Assembly: GCA_018816945.1 (NCBI GenBank)
Contig: JAHIVC010000007.1
Location: 52,107-116,106 of the forward strand
Direction of reading: 5' to 3'
DNA from: Bacteroidota bacterium
GTDB taxonomy: Bacteria; Bacteroidota; Bacteroidia; Bacteroidales; GCA-2711565
DNA: 64,000 bases
In this document: piece after piece, positions 27,401-35,635 of the stretch
How the letters are laid out: each line of letters begins with the position of its first letter
Position numbering within the stretch: position 1 is the stretch's first letter
Program-made: the position numbers and the translations under genes
Notes under the pieces: generated by a model
What the model saw: only the letters and a program-made list of their open reading frames with translations
Databases searched by the model: none
What the model was told of the DNA's origin: nothing

Positions 27401-27737
27401 CAATTCAAGTGCTGAATTAATGAGTTACTTTTATGAATTTCTAGCCAACGGAATGACTAAATCGATGGCTTTGCTATCGGCAAAGAAAAAATATCTTCAA
27501 CTTGCCGATCCAATTAGCACCCATCCTCATTTTTGGGCTTCACATATTATAATTGGAGATACAAAACAACTTGAACTAAGAAACAAAAGCATGCTAAAAT
27601 ACCTTGCCATAAGCATTTTTATACTGGTATTCCTTTTAATCTGCCTTTACATTCTGCTTCGGCAGACGAGAAGTGGTGTCTTAAGTCCCCGAAGCTTGCT
27701 CAGGAAGAAAGGGTTCATATCTCGCCCTGGGGTTTAA
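24471..27737 (+). CDS. Membrane-anchored TPR-CHAT protease-like protein
   Basis: A 1088 aa protein: signal peptide (about 1-29), TPR-like helical repeats over roughly 40-560 (for example YIYNKIGNIYYTIRELDKSI), a coiled linker, then a CHAT caspase-like domain at about 750-1035. The catalytic His (HFAMH, 886-890) and Cys (SSCNTG, Cys 940) are both present, so it may be an active peptidase. A hydrophobic segment at about 1044-1063 anchors it, probably with the CHAT domain in the periplasm. The last 28 residues (RQTRSGVLSPRSLLRKKG and on) are encoded by a dispersed repeat. It converges on an ECF sigma/TPR pair 25 bp away. The substrate is unknown. Confidence 0.9.
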   Translation: MIFMIPQIKRSVFLISILFLMFYGSNLKSQNNHLDTLRSVSYFIKNQSGTLKSNPDSIKTYYYNTLGKAYLLNDKDFQQLTLSYIAHFFVQLRIPDSCRKYVDLATSYTHQNKIVISAANYELNRSLYTSFFYLQDYPKTIQYIKESFKYPIHNYPNKEYEKLTAFELLSSSFEKLEKYDSVAVYVEESDKILKLMQNPYKDFLLRNICKKGSILSAKGKSHDALNELLKSESLIDNHNPSQLAAYIYNKIGNIYYTIRELDKSIQYHEEALRIYQLLNFPLNSYYTSKYSDIARSYLLMNRNEEALSSFIKVIPIKSELSDPTIMHSYQNISAVYMQMDSLEQANNYLKKSMVVLNKYYKGKSPITYANAIFYYGHFLIERLCNPEGVKLTNQAIKIYKEQFGEKHPDLADCYQYLGLAKSLIDQDIDSALFYYQKALITNDLTFNETSLFQNPKVENALSKKILLNILRNKIDALTIKIQKSKNLQESIAYTEVMNSTLLLAIETVGNIRNSFTSLDSKLKMNEKSEYFFSKLIASSFLLHKLTNENKYLYDAYVYTEKSKLATLNELINENSAKISGGVAPELIKQEKDLRIRKGELTNELYNAQISNNSDQKRKEILSNELFIIDQKIDILTSRLENQYKNYYKLKYQNRQLDIESIQEMIADEQAIIEYYLSDSIIYEFIITKNDFSVFEKKIDSTFLNNIYAITKIFKTNTFTHFDLKQFYTFKEKSFQLYQILIEPLGTIIKDKELIIIPDKELLQLPFEVLLTDQDLSISNFRGLSYLIKDYPISYSYSTEWLFVQRTVNIAKKNLLAILPSYDKLIDYESLILHENKNFEKDLFQPIPAAIEEVKNISKLIDGKILESENATEENFKRMAGNYSILHFAMHTVIDNNNPMFSKLVFTPQPNDSATKEDNLLNTYEIFNLNLNAQMVILSSCNTGNGNLQKGEGIMSMARGFMYAGCKSLGITLWSVDDNSSAELMSYFYEFLANGMTKSMALLSAKKKYLQLADPISTHPHFWASHIIIGDTKQLELRNKSMLKYLAISIFILVFLLICLYILLRQTRSGVLSPRSLLRKKGFISRPGV

Positions 27738-27739
27738 TA
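27652..27739 (+). repeat. Dispersed repeat C, copy 1 (within the CHAT gene 3' end)
   Basis: About 88 bp that match the reverse complement of 59551-59638 over nearly their full length. It begins in the CHAT reading frame at residue 1061 and supplies its C-terminal tail and stop codon. It includes imperfect stem-loops around TCCCCGAAGCTTGCTCAGG. Confidence 0.75.
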
Positions 27740-27762
27740 CCATTTGTTATTCAGAAAAAGAA

Positions 27763-28536
27763 TTATTGGAGTTCTGAAATAATTTCTTCAGCAAGAGTCT
27801 GGTAATAGCCTTTTCGATTTGCAATAAGATTAAACTGATCGATCGCACTCTTTATTTCACCTAATTTTAATGTGCCCAAAGCTTTATACCATTCCGAATG
27901 CTCAAGGTAATACTGGTCATTTGAAACAATAACAGCGTCAAATTGAATAATAGCACTATCTATTTCGTTCAATTCGATGTATATCGCACCCAAATAAAAC
28001 TTTGCTGCAAAATTTTTGGGTTCAAATCTTATTAAGGATTCAAATACAGGCTTTGCCAAACCATATTCATTTGATTTGTAGTTTTGGTATGCCGCAGCAA
28101 ATTTAGACTCATAATCAGATTGTTCATATTCACGGGTAGTATATTCAGGAGCATATTTTTTATAATATTTAGTAAAGATATTCTCACTTTTTGATGAGCC
28201 TGAACCGTTCATTATCAAAAAAAAGCTTAACGAGATTAATAATAGAAGGGAGGCAGCGATGAGGGTATATCTATTGAAGCTAATACTCCTTTTTCTTTCT
28301 GTAGATGGAGCAACTTCTTTATGAATATTATCAAGTTCGTATTTAAATTGCTCTAATTCATCATCCATGATGATGGTATTTACTTTTTTTTGGAATACCA
28401 ATTCCCGCTTCAGCGAATTATTTTGAGCCACCTCTGCTTCAAATTCTTCTCTCTGATGAGGTGACATCTCATCAGCTAAATAAACCTGAACCTGTTCAAA
28501 ATAATTAATCTTCTTTTTCATCATCTTCAAAATCAT
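27763..28536 (-). CDS. Membrane-spanning TPR protein, probable anti-sigma factor
   Basis: A 257 aa protein with an N-terminal cytoplasmic helical region (about 1-85) resembling Bacteroidota anti-sigma N-termini (FEQVQVYLADEMSPHQREEFE), one membrane segment at about 91-110, and a periplasmic part with TPR-like helices (FEPKNFAAKFYLGAIYIELNE region). The position directly after an ECF sigma gene, with a 32-base overlap (shorter if an internal ATG at 28524 is used), supports a role in holding or sensing for that sigma factor. The classical zinc-binding anti-sigma motif is absent. It ends 25 bp from the convergent CHAT gene. Confidence 0.75.
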   Translation of the reverse strand: MILKMMKKKINYFEQVQVYLADEMSPHQREEFEAEVAQNNSLKRELVFQKKVNTIIMDDELEQFKYELDNIHKEVAPSTERKRSISFNRYTLIAASLLLLISLSFFLIMNGSGSSKSENIFTKYYKKYAPEYTTREYEQSDYESKFAAAYQNYKSNEYGLAKPVFESLIRFEPKNFAAKFYLGAIYIELNEIDSAIIQFDAVIVSNDQYYLEHSEWYKALGTLKLGEIKSAIDQFNLIANRKGYYQTLAEEIISELQ

Positions 28537-29095
28537 TAAAGCGGGGGTCGCCTTTAATTCGTTTTATTAATAATTCTTTGCATCTGTATTTCTTTTTCCT
28601 GGCCATTTCCCCATCCGTAAAGTTCAGCCTTTCTGCTATTTCATCATACGATACCTTTGCAAGGGTCATTTTTAGCAAATCTTTGCAAATCGAACTCAGG
28701 TTATGAAAATGCCAACGATACAAAAAATATTGAACACTATAATCGTATTCCTTCTCTACTTCAACAATTACTTCACCTTCCTCCATTTCTTCAGGCTCAA
28801 GACTTGTCGTGTTTTCTATCTTTTTCTTTCTAAGTTCCTTCAACCATAGATTCTTGCAAATTGAATACAAATATGTTTTAAAAGAACAAGTTAATTCAAA
28901 TTCATTGTTTCGAACTTTCTGAAAAACAATTAACATCGCCTGCTGAATTAAATCTTTAGCATCATCTGCTTCTCCATTATTATGAGTCACATAACGTAAA
29001 ATCACAGGCAAATGAATTGCGTAAAGATTTCGAATGAACGAATGATCATTTTTTTTAAAAGCATGAATAATTTCTTCTTCCGAAATTCGAATCAC
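28505..29095 (-). CDS. ECF-type RNA polymerase sigma factor
   Basis: A 196 aa sigma-70-family factor of ECF type: region 2 at about 20-90 with YVTHNNGEADDAKDLIQQAML and the YLYSICKNLWL segment, and region 4 at about 130-185 with DLLKMTLAKVSYDEIAERLNF as a helix-turn-helix. The spacer is acidic and longer than usual (TTSLEPEEMEEGEVIVEVE and so on, about 95-115). The start is GTG at 29095; no in-frame ATG exists upstream before a stop, and an AGAAGA purine stretch precedes it. The gene overlaps the membrane TPR gene downstream. Its targets are unknown; the neighbouring CHAT gene is a candidate. Confidence 0.9.
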   Translation of the reverse strand: MIRISEEEIIHAFKKNDHSFIRNLYAIHLPVILRYVTHNNGEADDAKDLIQQAMLIVFQKVRNNEFELTCSFKTYLYSICKNLWLKELRKKKIENTTSLEPEEMEEGEVIVEVEKEYDYSVQYFLYRWHFHNLSSICKDLLKMTLAKVSYDEIAERLNFTDGEMARKKKYRCKELLIKRIKGDPRFNDFEDDEKED

Positions 29096-29214
29096 TCTTC
29101 TTATCTTTATACCTGAATACTAAAAATGTCGCACAAATCTATGAAACTTTAACAATTAATCTAACATTTTACAGATTTAACTGGCTAACCCATCAATCAA
29201 ACCATTGCAATTAC

Positions 29215-29222
29215 TAACTTTG
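29215..29222 (+). promoter_or_regulatory. -7 box for the BadF-type kinase
   Basis: TAACTTTG matches TAnnTTTG and lies 24 bp before the ATG at 29246. No -33 TTG at the usual distance. Confidence 0.4.
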
Positions 29223-29245
29223 ATGTAAATATAACAGATAACAAT

Positions 29246-30091
29246 ATGCATATAATAGCTGATAGTGGATCCAGCAAAACGGAATGGGTTTTATGCGACA
29301 AAAACCGGGTTACTAAGAAAATAGAAACGATAGGATTCAACCCTTACTATTATGCGTCTCATGTTTTAGAGGAAATTATCCATACTAACCTCCAGCCGAT
29401 CATTCGGGATAATCCGGTTTCAGATATTTATTTTTACGGTTCCGGTTGTTCCACTGAAAATAATCAGAACATTATCATCAATGCTCTAAGACCATGTTTT
29501 CAAAACTCAAAAATTCATATTTATCACGATCTGATAGGGGCTGCCCGTTCATTATTTGGCAATGAAGCAGGAATTGCAGGAATACTGGGTACCGGGTCTA
29601 ATTCTTGTGTTTATGATGGAACCAACATCACGCACAATATTCCGTCCTTGGGCTATTTTTTTGGGGATGAAGGAAGCGGAAGCAATATTGGCAAACGATT
29701 TATAAACAATTACTTAAAAGGAGATTTACCCGATTCATTAAAAAAAGATTTCGACAATCATTTTGCTTATTCCTTCGAATATATCCTAAATCAGATATAT
29801 AGTAACGAGGGCCCGGTTAAATTTTTTGCTTCTTTTAATCCTTATATAAAAGATCATATCAAGTCGAAATATTACAAAGATCTGGTGTACTCCTCATTCA
29901 GCGATTTTTTTAGATTAAATATCTGCAAATACACTGATTATCAAAAATTGCCAATAAAATTTATTGGCTCAATTGCATATATTTTTTCTGATATTTTGAA
30001 AGAAGTTGCCTCTACATATGGAGTTATAATTCAAGGAATAGATAAAAATCCAATGGAAGGTCTGATTAAATTTCATTCAACATCAGAATAA
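29246..30091 (+). CDS. BadF/BadG-family N-acetylglucosamine kinase-like ATPase
   Basis: A 281 aa sugar-kinase-fold ATPase. The phosphate-1 motif ADSGSSKTEW starts at residue 4, HDLIGAARSLFG and GILGTGSNSC follow, and the segment SLGYFFGDEGSGSNIG is typical of the GlcNAc-kinase branch found in Bacteroidota. It would phosphorylate an amino sugar, perhaps from cell-wall recycling. The last nine bases overlap the 3' end of the convergent miaA gene. Confidence 0.88.
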   Translation: MHIIADSGSSKTEWVLCDKNRVTKKIETIGFNPYYYASHVLEEIIHTNLQPIIRDNPVSDIYFYGSGCSTENNQNIIINALRPCFQNSKIHIYHDLIGAARSLFGNEAGIAGILGTGSNSCVYDGTNITHNIPSLGYFFGDEGSGSNIGKRFINNYLKGDLPDSLKKDFDNHFAYSFEYILNQIYSNEGPVKFFASFNPYIKDHIKSKYYKDLVYSSFSDFFRLNICKYTDYQKLPIKFIGSIAYIFSDILKEVASTYGVIIQGIDKNPMEGLIKFHSTSE

Positions 30092-30982
30092 CCTGATCAC
30101 TTTTTCAAATTCTGATGGATGGAACCATTGGTAAGATGGGTCTTTCCTAAACCAGGTTAATTGGCGTTTCGCATATCTCCGACTGCTGGTTTTAATATTT
30201 TCTATCGCTTTTTCAAGGCCAATACTACCTGAAAAATAATCGAATAATTCCTTATAACCTACCGTATTAAGGGCATTCAAATTTCGGTATTGATATAAAT
30301 TTTTAGCTTCATCAACTAAACCTTCATTAATCATCTGATCAACGCGCAAATTGACTTTATCATACAATATATTTCGGTCCAAATTCAATGCAATTTTAAT
30401 AATTTCGAATTCCCTGTTCTTTTTATTATTGGTTCTTTGTTCCGAATACTTTATTCCCGTTGCCATGCAAACTTCAAGTGCCCGAATGATACGTTTTGGG
30501 TTGGATTGATCAATGATTTTGTAAAATTCAGGATCTAATTCTTTAAGTTTGTTTCTGATAGAATCAATACCCTCTTTTTTATATAAAAGATTTAGTTCTT
30601 TTCTCAATTCTTCATCTACATCCGGTAAGTCATCAATTCCATTGCAAACTGTATCGATGTATAAACCCGAGCCACCAACCATAACTAAGTAATCATGATT
30701 TTTAAATAAGGAGCTTAATAAATTTATCACTTCCAATTCAAACCGTGCAGCATTATAATAATCATGAATTGAGATATTGCCTACAAAGTGATGTTTTACC
30801 TCTTTTAATTGCTCTGCATTAGGTTTTGCAGTTCCAATCGATAGTTCCTTATAAATCTGACGGGAATCTGCTGAGATGATTTCTGTTTTAAGGTACTTGG
30901 CAAGTTGAATGGCAAAATCTGTTTTACCAACCGCTGTTGGTCCAGCGATGACGATTAATTTTTTTGAATGGTTCGAATTCAT
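30083..30982 (-). CDS. miaA: tRNA dimethylallyltransferase MiaA
   Basis: MiaA adds a dimethylallyl group to A37 of tRNAs reading UNN codons, the first step of ms2i6A. The 299 aa protein has the P-loop AGPTAVGKT (about 13-21), ISADSRQIYKELSIGTAKP, and RIIRALEV with the KRQLTWFRKD segment near the C-terminus. The length is normal. Its ATG overlaps the stop of the upstream nucleotidyltransferase gene by four bases (ATGA), so the two are translationally coupled. Confidence 0.96.
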   Translation of the reverse strand: MNSNHSKKLIVIAGPTAVGKTDFAIQLAKYLKTEIISADSRQIYKELSIGTAKPNAEQLKEVKHHFVGNISIHDYYNAARFELEVINLLSSLFKNHDYLVMVGGSGLYIDTVCNGIDDLPDVDEELRKELNLLYKKEGIDSIRNKLKELDPEFYKIIDQSNPKRIIRALEVCMATGIKYSEQRTNNKKNREFEIIKIALNLDRNILYDKVNLRVDQMINEGLVDEAKNLYQYRNLNALNTVGYKELFDYFSGSIGLEKAIENIKTSSRRYAKRQLTWFRKDPSYQWFHPSEFEKVIRLF

Positions 30983-32394
30983 TTTGTTCGCGCATCTGTT
31001 AAACCCAATTCCTTTCCTATTTCAAGCATCAATGTAAATGCAGCATCAAAATCATTGTGTATAATTCCGTCAAGAATGGCCTCACGGATATCTTTTTTAA
31101 TAATTCCAACTTCCTTACCGGGCATAATATTGAAGGTTTCCATGATAATTTCACCAGAAATGGGTGGTTGCCAATTTCTCATTTTATCCTTCTCTTCGAT
31201 CTCAACCAATTTCTTGCGAACAAGTTCAAAATTCTTCATATACTTTCGAACTTTTGTCTCATTCTTAGAGGTTATATCGGCTTCGCATAAAGTCATTAAG
31301 GCATCAATATCGTCGCCTGCTTCGTATAAAAGCCTTCTTACCGCAGAATCAGAAACTATTTCTTCGGCAAGTACAATTGGCCTTAAATGCAATAACACCA
31401 TTTTTTTGACAAATTCCATTTTTTCATTCAATGGAAGCTTCATTTGCTTAAATATCTTTGGAACCAATTTGGCCCCTAAAAATTCATGTGCATGAAAGGT
31501 CCACCCAACTTTGGGATCGAATTTTTTAGTTGCCGGTTTTGCGATATCGTGCAATATAGCTGCCCATCTTAACCAAAGATCATCTGTTTTTTCCGCAATA
31601 TTATCAAGTACTTGTAAAGTATGGTAGAAGTTATTTTTATGCCCTTTTCCATCAATAATTTCAGAACCTTTTAAATCCATAAATAATGGGAAAATAATAT
31701 GCAATAATCCCGATTCATCAAGCATTTTAAATCCTCGAGAAGGCTTATCAGATAATATAATTTTGCTTAATTCCTCATTAACGCGTTCATTTGAAACAAT
31801 CTTAATTCGATTCACATTTCGCTTAATCGCTTCAAATGTTTCAATATGAATATCAAATTTAAGTTGACTGGCAAAGCGAATGGCACGCATCATCCTCAAC
31901 GGATCGTCCGAAAAAGTAATATCAGGGTCAAGCGGAGTTCTGATGACTTTATCGTGAAGATCCTGTAACCCGTTAAACGGATCAATCAGTTCTTCATAAT
32001 TCTCCTTTTGCAAACTCATCGCCATCGCGTTGATGGTAAAATCGCGCCTGTTTTGATCATCCTCCAGAGTTCCACTTTCAACAATCGGCTTTCTTGAATC
32101 GGCCCGATAGGATTCTTTTCTGGCGCCCACAAATTCAATCTCCATCCCATCATATCGAAGCATGGCTGTTCCAAAATTCTTGAAGTATTTTGGTTTGATA
32201 TCAGGATCAATTCTGTGTGCAAGTTCCCGTGCAAAATCAAGTCCATTTCCCAATACTAAAATGTCAATATCCTTTGATCTTCTTTTTAACAATAAATCAC
32301 GAACATAGCCTCCTATAACCCAAACCGGGGTTTTAGTTTCGAAGGATACTTCCGAAATCAGTTTAAAAATATTATGATTTAAGTGATTTATCAA
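30979..32394 (-). CDS. CCA tRNA nucleotidyltransferase / polyA polymerase family HD protein
   Basis: A 471 aa class II nucleotidyltransferase. The head domain has GGYVRDLLL (about 27-35) and the catalytic DID pair in KDIDILVLG; the RRDFTINAMA and PLRMMRAIRFA segments follow. A C-terminal HD domain includes the HD pair in AILHDIAKP, typical of the cca-type enzyme with phosphohydrolase domain. It most likely adds or repairs the CCA end of tRNA. The start is TTG at 32394: no ATG lies upstream in frame before a stop, nor any before the catalytic motif. It is coupled to miaA. Confidence 0.92.
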   Translation of the reverse strand: MINHLNHNIFKLISEVSFETKTPVWVIGGYVRDLLLKRRSKDIDILVLGNGLDFARELAHRIDPDIKPKYFKNFGTAMLRYDGMEIEFVGARKESYRADSRKPIVESGTLEDDQNRRDFTINAMAMSLQKENYEELIDPFNGLQDLHDKVIRTPLDPDITFSDDPLRMMRAIRFASQLKFDIHIETFEAIKRNVNRIKIVSNERVNEELSKIILSDKPSRGFKMLDESGLLHIIFPLFMDLKGSEIIDGKGHKNNFYHTLQVLDNIAEKTDDLWLRWAAILHDIAKPATKKFDPKVGWTFHAHEFLGAKLVPKIFKQMKLPLNEKMEFVKKMVLLHLRPIVLAEEIVSDSAVRRLLYEAGDDIDALMTLCEADITSKNETKVRKYMKNFELVRKKLVEIEEKDKMRNWQPPISGEIIMETFNIMPGKEVGIIKKDIREAILDGIIHNDFDAAFTLMLEIGKELGLTDARTK

Positions 32395-32570
32395 AACGAT
32401 TTTATTTTCAGCTACAAAGCTATTAAAAAACTAGTAGTTAGATTGTGTTAAAATATTTTTTCGATGTTTTACTTTTCTACACACAACAAAAGATTAAGGT
32501 ATAAAACTTCTTAAACAAAATTAGCATTTATCAATTTTTACTTCAATCGAATTTAATTCCTAATTTTGTA

Positions 32571-32578
32571 GTGATTTA
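32571..32578 (+). promoter_or_regulatory. -7 box for the 153 aa hypothetical gene
   Basis: TAATTTTG lies 19 bp upstream of the ATG at 32598 and matches the consensus exactly. Confidence 0.45.
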
Positions 32579-32597
32579 ATTTTAAACTTAATGATCG

Positions 32598-33059
32598 ATG
32601 GACGAGGAACAAAAAAATTCTTTAAAAAAGAATATGGATGAATTAATCCGTTTATTCAAAAAAATAAAGGATAAAAGTGTTTTTCATAATTTGCCCGGGA
32701 TCGATAAAATGTTTATCCAAAATTTCGACCTTTTGGTTCAAAATTATGATGAGATAAAAGACGATCTTTCAGAACAACTATTAAGTCAGTTCGGTGCTCC
32801 TATTCATAAAATGATTGCTGATATTGTTGTAAAACTAAAGAAAGAATTGGGTGAAAATTTAACGGAAGAGATTGAATTACCCGAAAAGAAACTCCGCGAA
32901 ATAAAAAAGATTTTAATCACTCCGGAGCCCTTAAATATTGATATCGAGATTAAATCAATCGACAGCCAACTGAACAAAGTAGGATTAAGCCCTGAACAAA
33001 TTGACCGATTACTCGACAGGCGTTCTGATCTGGCTAAGAAAAAGGCTAGTAAGAGTTGA
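32598..33059 (+). CDS. Hypothetical helical protein
   Basis: I do not recognise a family. The 153 aa product is highly charged and predicted helical, with no signal peptide, membrane segment or Cys. An N-terminal region (MDEEQKNSLKKNMDELIRLF) and a C-terminal region (SIDSQLNKVGLSPEQIDRLL) look like helical hairpins. A -7 box sits just upstream and the reading frame is intact. Its 3' end overlaps the convergent lipoprotein gene by 14 bases. Confidence 0.8.
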   Translation: MDEEQKNSLKKNMDELIRLFKKIKDKSVFHNLPGIDKMFIQNFDLLVQNYDEIKDDLSEQLLSQFGAPIHKMIADIVVKLKKELGENLTEEIELPEKKLREIKKILITPEPLNIDIEIKSIDSQLNKVGLSPEQIDRLLDRRSDLAKKKASKS

Positions 33060-33639
33060 ATTCATTCTTGATCGTAATATAACCTGGATAAACAAGTTCT
33101 CTTGTACCCACCATTATTGTAGGTTTTGCCCTTAAACTTAAATGACTTGGTTCGTTGCCTGCACCAACCAGATTAAAAACCAGATTTAACAAACTATTTC
33201 CCGATTCTTTTTTAAATACTTCTTTCAAATCAAAAGTCAATAATAAAGGTAAGGTCCCTGTTTCATTGGCCGGTATTTCCAATCGTTGAGACAAAACACC
33301 CTGTGTTATTTCGGTTTCATCAATAAACAATTGCCAATCCAACCGATTCATTGCAGCCTGATTTTGATTCGGATTTTGAACCTGAATATTCAGAATAAAG
33401 CTCATCGGCAGTTTATTTGATGAAAGTGCTGCAGTTAATTTGGCAGCATCCAAAAAACTTAAATCCGACATTGATTTTTTTTCCTGAATATTTACCCCTG
33501 CTAATTTCAAGTTTTCGATGGTATGCAAACGAAACTTGCAATTCACAAAAGAAGTTAATTCTGTTGCCTGTTTCAGCACATCACATGAAACCGATGTTAC
33601 AAGCAAAGCAATAATTACGATGATTCTAAATTTTGTCAT
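33046..33639 (-). CDS. LEA14/WHy-like lipoprotein
   Basis: A 197 aa lipoprotein: signal peptide ending at a lipobox-like TSVSC (Cys 19), then a beta-sandwich-like region with ILNIQVQNPNQNQAAMNRLDWQ, typical of the LEA-type-2 (WHy) fold. The role of such proteins in Bacteroidota is unknown. The Cys after a short hydrophobic segment suggests anchoring by the lipoprotein pathway. It overlaps the 3' end of the previous gene by 14 bases, tail to tail. Confidence 0.75.
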   Translation of the reverse strand: MTKFRIIVIIALLVTSVSCDVLKQATELTSFVNCKFRLHTIENLKLAGVNIQEKKSMSDLSFLDAAKLTAALSSNKLPMSFILNIQVQNPNQNQAAMNRLDWQLFIDETEITQGVLSQRLEIPANETGTLPLLLTFDLKEVFKKESGNSLLNLVFNLVGAGNEPSHLSLRAKPTIMVGTRELVYPGYITIKNEFNSY

Positions 33640-33727
33640 GGCTATTTCAGTTAAATATTCCGACCTAAATTAATACTAATTAAACTGATTTGGCAGAAAC
33701 CGGTCTCAAAATTTCATTTTTATTTTG

Positions 33728-33757
33728 TTGTTGGTATACACCCGTTTCTTAGCTTTG
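33728..33757 (+). promoter_or_regulatory. lplA promoter
   Basis: TTG at 33728-33730, a 19-bp spacer and TAGCTTTG at 33750-33757 fit the Bacteroidota -33/-7 pattern. The box lies inside the possible upstream TTG-started frame, so the ATG at 33818 is the better start. Confidence 0.55.
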
Positions 33758-33817
33758 TGTATCAGAGATCTATTATTTGATCACCATTTTAATGACATTT
33801 TAAAATTCGCTCAGTCA

Positions 33818-34795
33818 ATGCTGTACATCTCACGATCAGAAACCGACCCCTATTTCAATATTGCGGCCGAAGAGTATGTTTTAAAAGAACTGACGGACGA
33901 TGTATTTATGTTATGGCAAAATGAGCCATCAATCATTGTAGGTAAACATCAAAACACGCTTGCCGAAATAAATTACGAGTACGTTCAGAAACACAAAATC
34001 CCTGTAATTAGAAGGATTACCGGAGGAGGAACAGTTTATCACGACCTGGGGAATTTGAATTTTAGTTTTGTTAAAAGTGGAAAAAGGGACGAGCTTGTGA
34101 ATTTCAAAGCTTTCACCGACCCCATTATTGCTGCATTAAAAACCATGTCGGTTGATGCCAGATTTGAAGGCAAAAACGATTTACGTGTGCAAGGGAAAAA
34201 AATTTCAGGAAACGCCGAACACGTTTACAAAAACAGGGTACTTCATCATGGCACCTTGCTTTTTTCGTCGGAGCTCGACAAATTAAATGAATCCATATTG
34301 GCTTCAACCAATAATTTTGAAGACAAAGCCGTAAAGTCGAATCGCAGTGAGGTAGCCAATATCATCGATTTTTTACATTCACCAATGAATATTCAGGATT
34401 TTCGAGAGGAGATTTTAAAACAGGTGATGATCAATGACAAAGAAGCTAAGATTTATACTTTTACGGATGAAGACAAAAATAAAATTACAGAATATGTAGA
34501 ATCAAAATATTCACGTTGGTCGTGGAATTATGCCTATTCTCCCAAATACACACTTACAAAAAACATACGGATAGCCAACTTTAAGGCTCCTATTCAAATA
34601 ATTGTCAAAGATGGAATCATCATAGATATTATATTTGATAAAAGAAATTCTATAAATCAATTTGCGAAAGAACTAAAAAAAGCATTGATCGAATCAAAAC
34701 ATGAGCCGGATGAAATAAAATCGCGGTTGATGTCTGCTTCATCTTTATTTAGCAGCGAATCAGAAATTTTAACTTTATTACAAACTTTATTCTAA
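33818..34795 (+). CDS. lplA: Lipoate-protein ligase A
   Basis: LplA activates free lipoate with ATP and attaches it to lipoyl domains of 2-oxoacid dehydrogenases or GcvH. From ATG 33818 the product is 325 aa, starting MLYISRSETDPYFNIAAEEYV as in the family. Motifs are RRITGGGTVYHDLGNLN (lipoate-binding) and KISGNAEHV (catalytic Lys region), and a C-terminal accessory domain is present. The frame extends to a TTG at 33725, but the promoter lies within that extension. DUF1338 begins 4 bp after its stop, so co-transcription is likely. Confidence 0.93.
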   Translation: MLYISRSETDPYFNIAAEEYVLKELTDDVFMLWQNEPSIIVGKHQNTLAEINYEYVQKHKIPVIRRITGGGTVYHDLGNLNFSFVKSGKRDELVNFKAFTDPIIAALKTMSVDARFEGKNDLRVQGKKISGNAEHVYKNRVLHHGTLLFSSELDKLNESILASTNNFEDKAVKSNRSEVANIIDFLHSPMNIQDFREEILKQVMINDKEAKIYTFTDEDKNKITEYVESKYSRWSWNYAYSPKYTLTKNIRIANFKAPIQIIVKDGIIIDIIFDKRNSINQFAKELKKALIESKHEPDEIKSRLMSASSLFSSESEILTLLQTLF

Positions 34796-34799
34796 CATT

Positions 34800-35612
34800 A
34801 TGGAACCAGATCATATATTTAATAAATTATGGAATGATTACGCAAAGCTTAATCCTTCTGTAAAAAGAATAAAAGAATTATTTGAACAGGAAAACGAAAC
34901 GGTATTAAACGACCATATCGCGTTCAGGACCTTCGATCATCCCTTAATGAATTTAGATGTATTATCCGCATTATTCCTGAAGCATGGATATCAAGAAAAA
35001 CAGGATTATCATTTCAAAGAAAAGCATCTTTATGCAAAACATTATGAGCGCAAAGATATTCCAAACGCACCACGTGTATTTATCAGTGAGTTAAAGCTGA
35101 AAGAAATGAGCAAACAACTGCAGCAATTAGTGAATGACGTCATTAAACCTGTGCCTCCTAAAACTTTTGCATCCGAAGAATTGCTTTTCAGTGGACGTGT
35201 TTGGGAACTTCCTTCTTTTGAAGTTTACAATACTTTAAGAATTGAATCGGAATACGCTGCCTGGCTTTATGTTTTTGGGTTTAGGGCCAATCATTTTACG
35301 GTAAGCATAAACGCTTTAAAAACATTAAATTCCGTTGAAAAAGTTAACGAATTTTTAAAACTTAAGGGTTACCTCATCAATGATTCAGGTGGTGAAATTA
35401 AAGGTTCACCTGCCGAACTTTTAGAACAATCAAGTATAAAATCTGAAACCATTAAGGTAGATTTCAAGGAAGGGATTTTCGATATCCCCGGCTGTTATTA
35501 CGAATTTGCAAAACGCTACCCCGATACCGATGGTAAATTATATTCAGGCTTTATTGCTAAATCTGCAGATAAAATTTTTGAGAGTACCGATTTTTACAGT
35601 AAGGAAGATTAA
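34800..35612 (+). CDS. DUF1338 protein, possible 2-oxoadipate dioxygenase/decarboxylase
   Basis: A 270 aa member of the DUF1338 (VOC-like) family. The characterised member HglS turns 2-oxoadipate into D-2-hydroxyglutarate with Fe(II). Likely metal ligands here are the His of NDHIAFRTF (about residue 40), the His of FRANHFTVS, and a Glu in the GCYYEFAKR segment; FRTF carries the Arg expected to hold the substrate. It is shorter than HglS. The next gene encodes an enzyme of the D-2-hydroxyglutarate dehydrogenase type, which would complete a two-step route. The substrate is inferred from family and context. Confidence 0.82.
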   Translation: MEPDHIFNKLWNDYAKLNPSVKRIKELFEQENETVLNDHIAFRTFDHPLMNLDVLSALFLKHGYQEKQDYHFKEKHLYAKHYERKDIPNAPRVFISELKLKEMSKQLQQLVNDVIKPVPPKTFASEELLFSGRVWELPSFEVYNTLRIESEYAAWLYVFGFRANHFTVSINALKTLNSVEKVNEFLKLKGYLINDSGGEIKGSPAELLEQSSIKSETIKVDFKEGIFDIPGCYYEFAKRYPDTDGKLYSGFIAKSADKIFESTDFYSKED

Positions 35613-35635
35613 TATACGATTCAGATTTAAATACC

